DNA of 64,000 nt from Hymenobacter cavernae (GTDB lineage Bacteria; Bacteroidota; Bacteroidia; Cytophagales; Hymenobacteraceae): assembly GCF_014641455.1 (NCBI RefSeq), contig NZ_BMHT01000004.1:428223-492222 (forward strand), in the 5' to 3' direction. The notes beneath the pieces were generated by a model. It was given only the letters and a program-made list of their open reading frames with translations. It was not told where the DNA came from and did not search any database. The stretch's first letter is position 1. Each line of letters starts with the position of its first letter. Position numbers and translations under genes: made by a program. Shown here one piece after another: positions 60,115 to 64,000 of this stretch.

Positions 60115-61458
60115 ATGAAGAACACGATTTTACTACTGCTGGGCCTAGGTTTTGGCTACGCAGGCGTGGCGCAAAAAGCCAAGCCGCGCAAAGCCGCCGC
60201 GGCTCCTATCAAGCAAGCTTCCGTAGAGCGGATTATTCGCACGCTGGCTGCCGATGATATGGAGGGTCGGGCTTCCGGCAAGCCGGGCAACCTTAAGGCG
60301 GCGCAGTTTATCGCCGGCGAGTTTAAGCGCATTGGGTTGCAGCCTTTGGCGGGACTAACCGATTATGACCAAGTTTTCTCGGCTTACGATGTGCGCTCTA
60401 CGGACATACAAGTAGAAATGAATGGCACTGCCGTGCCCGCCGACCGGGTGCTGCTATCATCCGGAATACCACAGCTGGCCTGGTCGGAAAAAGACAGCCC
60501 GGCGGCGCGCATGGTCGTTATCGGGCCGGAGGCGAACGTAGGGCAGGAGCTGCGGCTCTTGCTGCAAGCAAAGGAGAACCTGATGGTGCTGGTCGACCCG
60601 GCGCACGCGGCTTATTTTCAACGCATAGGCGGCTACTTGAAGCGCAGTGCCCTCCGCGCCGAGAAGCCGGAGCCGTACGCCAGCGTGTTCGTTCTGAGCA
60701 CGCCATCTGCCACGCCGCTCACGTACCGCGTAACAGCCACCACAACCATCAAGCCCGTGCCGCTGCGCAACGTGGTGGGCGTGCTGCCTGGTCGCGATAA
60801 AACCAAAGCCGCCGAGGTGGTCGTCTTCTCGGGGCACTACGACCACCTAGGTTCGTTGCCCGCTGTAGCCGGCGACTCCATTGCCAACGGTGCCGACGAC
60901 GATGCCAGCGGCATCACGGCCGTGATTTCATTAGCGGAGTACTACAAGAAAAGGAAGGATAATGCCCGCACGCTCGTGTTTGTGGCCTTCACGGCGGAAG
61001 AAATCGGGGGGTTCGGCTCGCAGTACTTCTCCAAGCAACTCGATCCGGCGAAAGTAGCGGCCATGTTCAACATCGAGATGATCGGCAAAGTGGCGCAGTT
61101 TGGCCCCAGTACCGCTTTCATCACCGGCTACGAGCGGTCCGATTTCGGCAAGCTGCTTCAGCAGAACCTACAGGGTACTGCGTTCCGCTTTGAGCCCGAT
61201 CCGTACCTGGAGCAGAACCTCTTCTATCGTTCCGACAACGCAACCCTGGCTCGCCTCGGCGTGCCGGCCCACACCATCAGCACCGACCAGATTCCGACGG
61301 ACAAGCTCTACCATTCCGTTGATGATGAGGTCGAAAGCCTGAACCTGGGGAATATGACGTCTGTCATAACGGCTATTGCGCAGAGCGCTACCGGTATCGT
61401 CGCGGGCCAGCAGACGCCCACGCGCATTGCCCCGGAACCGGTGGGGCAGCGGCCGTAA
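60115..61458 (+). CDS. Secreted M28 family metallopeptidase
   Basis: A 447-residue zinc aminopeptidase-type protein. Signal peptide at residues 1-19. The metal site is complete: FSGHYDHLG, NGADDDASG, FTAEEIGGFGSQYF (catalytic Glu pair), FNIEMIGK and LYHSVDDEVE. A protease-associated-like insert is present between about residues 75 and 215. It should remove N-terminal amino acids in the periplasm. It follows 19 bases after the second paralog, so the three genes may be co-transcribed. Confidence 0.92.
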   Translation: MKNTILLLLGLGFGYAGVAQKAKPRKAAAAPIKQASVERIIRTLAADDMEGRASGKPGNLKAAQFIAGEFKRIGLQPLAGLTDYDQVFSAYDVRSTDIQVEMNGTAVPADRVLLSSGIPQLAWSEKDSPAARMVVIGPEANVGQELRLLLQAKENLMVLVDPAHAAYFQRIGGYLKRSALRAEKPEPYASVFVLSTPSATPLTYRVTATTTIKPVPLRNVVGVLPGRDKTKAAEVVVFSGHYDHLGSLPAVAGDSIANGADDDASGITAVISLAEYYKKRKDNARTLVFVAFTAEEIGGFGSQYFSKQLDPAKVAAMFNIEMIGKVAQFGPSTAFITGYERSDFGKLLQQNLQGTAFRFEPDPYLEQNLFYRSDNATLARLGVPAHTISTDQIPTDKLYHSVDDEVESLNLGNMTSVITAIAQSATGIVAGQQTPTRIAPEPVGQRP

Positions 61459-61467
61459 CGTATCCGC

Positions 61468-61526
61468 AAAAGCCGCGGCTCTAGCTTTTTCTACTATTGA
61501 TAGAAAAAGCTAGAGCCGCGGCTTTT
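61468..61526. terminator. Perfect 26-bp hairpin between convergent genes
   Basis: Arms of 26 bp, AAAAGCCGCGGCTCTAGCTT and its complement, enclose the 7-base loop CTATTGA. It ends in TTTT on both strands and so is a bidirectional terminator for the M28 gene and the convergent outer-membrane protein gene. It contains CTAG but not CCTAGG. Confidence 0.88.
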
Positions 61527-61533
61527 ATGCGTT

Positions 61534-62376
61534 CTACTTCGGCAGCCTTACGCTTAAACCGCCACCCAGGGTGAAGCCTGTACCTAGGTCGCCAACCTGC
61601 TGACCGGCAGTTATATCCAGCCGCAAGCCGGGCAGGGGGCGCCAATACAGGCCGCTGGTCAGGCCGGGTAAAAAGCTGGTAGTGCGCTGCCAGGTTGTAT
61701 ACGCCTCGGCGAAGAAGCCGAAGTTATTGCCGAGCGGCCCATTCAGCGCCAGCGTGCCAAGGTACTGACCTAGCTTCGTATCCACGGCCTTAAACCCGCG
61801 CTGCCGAAAACCTAGGTTGGCTTCCAGCCCAAAGCGCCGCCCGATCTGCTGCGACACGAGCAGACGCACGGCCGGTTCGTATGCTTTGTTCTGGAACGAC
61901 GCATCGCCGGTTCGTAAGGTCATTTCGGTTAGCAGAACCACCTGCGAACGAGCATCCTGGTTCGTGGAAGCCAGGAACTTAGCCCCAACAGTCAGCGGCG
62001 CAAAGCCGGCCGGTGAGGTTACGGGGCTGGTTTCTCCCAACGGCCTGACGCCCGGCAGCGGGTGTAGGTAGCCCTGACTAGCGCGCAGCTCGATGTGGTT
62101 GAAAAAACCCACCCGCAGCAACGCGCTGGAAAGCGTCCGGCGCGTGCCCCAAGTCGCGTCAGTCGGGGCGAAGCGCTGGATGCCGGTTTCGAGCTGCACC
62201 TGTCCGGGGTGCAGCATGTTGGTCGTGACGGTCTGCCCTGGTCGGTCGGGGCGGATGTTCTGAATGAACGGCGTTTCGGTGTTGTCGACGTTGGGGTCAA
62301 TCGTCTGGGCCAGGGTGCAGACCGGACCTGCGAGCAAAAGCCCGGCGGCGGTCAGCAGAGTGGTCGTTTTGTGCAT
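61534..62376 (-). CDS. Outer-membrane protein, phenol MetA-type transporter-like
   Basis: A 280-residue secreted protein with a signal peptide (ends TLAQ near residue 24). IRPDRPGQTVTTNMLHPGQVQLETGIQRF starts a beta-barrel with alternating residues and many aromatic girdle residues; FFAEAYTTWQ and RLDITAGQQV lie near its end. It fits the annotation 'transporter' (MetA pathway, DUF3078-like barrel) used for many Bacteroidota proteins. Function is not known. The ATG at 62376 gives the signal; an upstream extension is rich in Arg and unlikely. Confidence 0.65.
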   Translation of the reverse strand: MHKTTTLLTAAGLLLAGPVCTLAQTIDPNVDNTETPFIQNIRPDRPGQTVTTNMLHPGQVQLETGIQRFAPTDATWGTRRTLSSALLRVGFFNHIELRASQGYLHPLPGVRPLGETSPVTSPAGFAPLTVGAKFLASTNQDARSQVVLLTEMTLRTGDASFQNKAYEPAVRLLVSQQIGRRFGLEANLGFRQRGFKAVDTKLGQYLGTLALNGPLGNNFGFFAEAYTTWQRTTSFLPGLTSGLYWRPLPGLRLDITAGQQVGDLGTGFTLGGGLSVRLPK

Positions 62377-62423
62377 CCTCCCTGACGCGTAGCAGTTCAG
62401 GAAAGTTCGGTAGGTAGCGCGCA

Positions 62424-62524
62424 TGTAGCGCGAAGCCTGAGCTTCGCGTATCGTTGAACGATCTAACCTAGGTCTACCTAGCACAAGTCGTTCAACGATA
62501 CGCGAAGCTCAGGCTTCGCGCTAC
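62424..62524. repeat. Inverted repeat, TGTAGCGCGAAGC family, copy 3
   Basis: The left arm begins TGTAGCGCGAAGCCTGAGC and continues TTCGCGTATCGTTGAACGA; the right arm TCGTTCAACGATACGCGAAG ends CTTCGCGCTAC. Inside there are two motif sites, ACCTAGGT and ACCTAGC. It lies 14 bases after the M1 gene stop, on the way to the outer-membrane protein gene. Confidence 0.9.
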
Positions 62525-62538
62525 GGGCTTGCTACAGC

Positions 62539-64000
62539 CTACTTCGCTTGCTGAATTTCCTGCTGCGCGCGCTCAATTACTTGCTTGTTCTGCGCGGCAG
62601 TGGCACCCGATTGTTTGTTTTTCAACGCTTCCAGCAGGTTAAGCATCGGGTCGGCGGCGCCGTAGCTTTTGTATTGGATACCTAGGTTTTTAATGCGGTC
62701 GACACCTTCGGAAACGGCCTTTGGATCGTTGAGGCGCATCAGCATCCCGGCGAAGCCTTTCAGCAGATCGAAGCGGCCTTGCGGACCAGCCTCATCGAAC
62801 TTCTGGCGCACGAACGGCCACTGCTCCAGGCCACCCTGCTCGGCGTATACCTCAGCAATGGCGGCCGTCAGCTTGCCTTTGTTATCGGCCTCGAATGCCT
62901 TGGCCTGCGCCAATGCTTGCGCCGGCGCCACGGCGGCCAGCCCGCTTAGCGCGGCGCCCTGCACGGCATACGACTGGCTCTTGAGGTTGCTGGTGAAGAG
63001 CGGTGCATCGCTTTTGCTGGCAAGCTGACCTAGGTCCGTCAGGATTTCGGCTTGCACCAGCGGCCCCTTCTCCGTGGTCAGCTGCTTGCGTAGCACGGGC
63101 GCGATAAGCTTCTGCATGGCTTTGCTCTCTAAATCAAGCGCTTGCAGCGCCTCGATGCGGAGGCCGTGGTACTTATCGGAAATGGCGGCTACGAGCAGGC
63201 TGCGGGCGGCAGCGTCAGTGCCCTGCTTTTCTTTGGCGGCGGCAATGGCCTCATACCGATCTACGTAGCGCGGCGCGTGCTGGTACTGATACACATACTC
63301 AGCCATCGACTTGTTGTCTCTTTTCTGCCACAGCATTACCTTTTGCGCGTCTACGTTCACCAGATCGGGTTTAGCAGCGGCCGGAAACTCCAGAGTTTCG
63401 GTAGCCTTGCGCAGCACCACGTTGTGGCGCTCGGTCTTGCCTTTCACGTACACATCAACAGTAATGGGCAGCGTAAAAGGCTCGCCGGGTTGCAGCTGCT
63501 TCACCGTGACGGTCTGCACTTTACGCGCCGCATCCCAGGCGTAGTCGATGGTGACGGTAGGCTGGCCGGCGTTGAAGAACCATTGATTGTAAAACCAGTT
63601 TAGGTCCTTCCCCGAAACCGCTTCGAAAGCTAGCCGCATCTGGTGCGCTTCGCCGTTGCCGAAGGCGTTTTGCTTCAGATACTGATTGAGCCCGGCGAAA
63701 AACACCTCATCACCTAGGTAGGCGCGCAGCATGTCCAGGATGAGGCCGCCTTTCTGGTAGGTCACGGCGTCGAACATGTCCTCGCGCTCGGCGTAGTGGA
63801 AGCGCACCAGGTTTTTGGTGTAGTTTTCGGGATTACCTAGGTACTGATTCAGGTAGCCGTATTTGTGAGCGTCGGCGGCGTCCTGACCGTACTTGTGCTC
63901 GGCCCAAAGGCCTTCGCTGAAGTCGGCCATCGACTCGTTCACGGTCAGGTTGCTCCAGCTTTCGGTGGTCACGTAGTCGCCGAACCACTGGTGAAACAGC
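62539..64000 (-). CDS. M1 family aminopeptidase, C-terminal part (cut by window edge)
   Basis: The frame is open to the right edge, so the N-terminal part is outside; about 486 codons are present. At the edge the frame reads LFHQWFGDYVTTESWSNLTVNESMA, the second half of the zinc site (the His of HxxxH and the third ligand Glu in NESMA). MLRAYLGDEVFFAGLNQYLK and FNQWFFNAGQPTV-like parts follow, then a beta domain, then HEAT-like helical repeats to the end. It is a full-length APN-type enzyme, different from the gene near 9 kb. An inverted repeat follows its stop. Confidence 0.93.
   Translation of the reverse strand, partial: LFHQWFGDYVTTESWSNLTVNESMADFSEGLWAEHKYGQDAADAHKYGYLNQYLGNPENYTKNLVRFHYAEREDMFDAVTYQKGGLILDMLRAYLGDEVFFAGLNQYLKQNAFGNGEAHQMRLAFEAVSGKDLNWFYNQWFFNAGQPTVTIDYAWDAARKVQTVTVKQLQPGEPFTLPITVDVYVKGKTERHNVVLRKATETLEFPAAAKPDLVNVDAQKVMLWQKRDNKSMAEYVYQYQHAPRYVDRYEAIAAAKEKQGTDAAARSLLVAAISDKYHGLRIEALQALDLESKAMQKLIAPVLRKQLTTEKGPLVQAEILTDLGQLASKSDAPLFTSNLKSQSYAVQGAALSGLAAVAPAQALAQAKAFEADNKGKLTAAIAEVYAEQGGLEQWPFVRQKFDEAGPQGRFDLLKGFAGMLMRLNDPKAVSEGVDRIKNLGIQYKSYGAADPMLNLLEALKNKQSGATAAQNKQVIERAQQEIQQAK

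Noticed and set aside
4497..62524. CRISPR array from the many repeats
   Set aside because: The repeats are palindromic, of several families, without regular spacing or unique spacers in series, and no cas gene is present.
1..64000. Insertion sequences or prophage
   Set aside because: No transposase, integrase or phage structural gene was recognised; inverted repeats are too short and coding-free to be complete insertion sequences.
1..64000. tRNA genes
   Set aside because: No cloverleaf-like sequence with a T-arm GGTTCGAATCC-type motif was noticed on either strand, though a dedicated search was not possible.

Overview
The window looks like a chromosomal piece of a high-GC Bacteroidota, most likely a Hymenobacter-like member of the Cytophagales. 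The evidence is SusC/SusD/SusE proteins, an ECF sigma factor with a FecR anti-sigma factor, type IX secretion (T9SS) sorting domains of both kinds, promoters with the Bacteroidota TAnnTTTG box, and no clear Shine-Dalgarno sites. No transposase, phage gene, CRISPR array, tRNA or rRNA was seen.

Layout. 1-7.4 kb: the end of a DUF692 protein, GH30 and GH16 glycosidases, RNase P RNA (minus strand) and a GH3 enzyme. 7.5-15.7 kb: a small membrane protein, an M1 metallopeptidase, a large cysteine-repeat surface protein with a T9SS type B domain, a DUF2027/Smr protein and a DUF2279 protein. 15.8-22.1 kb: a GH13 amylase, two GNAT acetyltransferases, a Crp-type regulator, an SMR transporter and an N-acetylglucosamine kinase-like protein. 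22.4-38.7 kb: a polysaccharide utilisation locus with a GH5-like enzyme, a GH53 galactanase, SusE, SusD, an STN-type SusC, FecR, an ECF sigma factor, a GH31 enzyme and an esterase. 38.7-48.6 kb: a complete tryptophan operon (trpEGDCFBA) behind a Trp-codon leader and attenuator, then a DAHP synthase and phenylalanine 4-monooxygenase with its own apparent attenuator. 48.6-64 kb: housekeeping genes including DUF962, dienelactone hydrolase, AarF kinase, a TetR-like regulator, photolyase, an SDR protein, pyruvate carboxylase, a tandem pair of unknown secreted proteins, an M28 peptidase, an outer-membrane protein and an M1 aminopeptidase cut by the window edge.

How it works together. Secreted and surface glycosidases (GH30, GH16, GH3, GH13, GH5-like, GH53, GH31) and the Sus system suggest a plant or microbial polysaccharide degrader whose galactan-type locus is controlled by cell-surface signalling (SusC STN domain to FecR to ECF sigma). 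The trp block joins aromatic supply (DAHP synthase) to tryptophan synthesis.

The most unusual signals are not genes. First, the palindrome ACCTAGGT is scattered through coding and non-coding DNA at a density far above chance (about 82 CCTAGG and about 47 ACCTAGGT by hand count), like the cyanobacterial HIP1 element. Second, many intergenic gaps hold long inverted-repeat elements of several families. They nearly all start within a few bases of a stop codon, often carry CCTAGG in the loop, and several share TGTAG ends and a TCGTTGAAC core. Four of them sit inside or just after the trp operon, and one supplies the photolyase stop codon.
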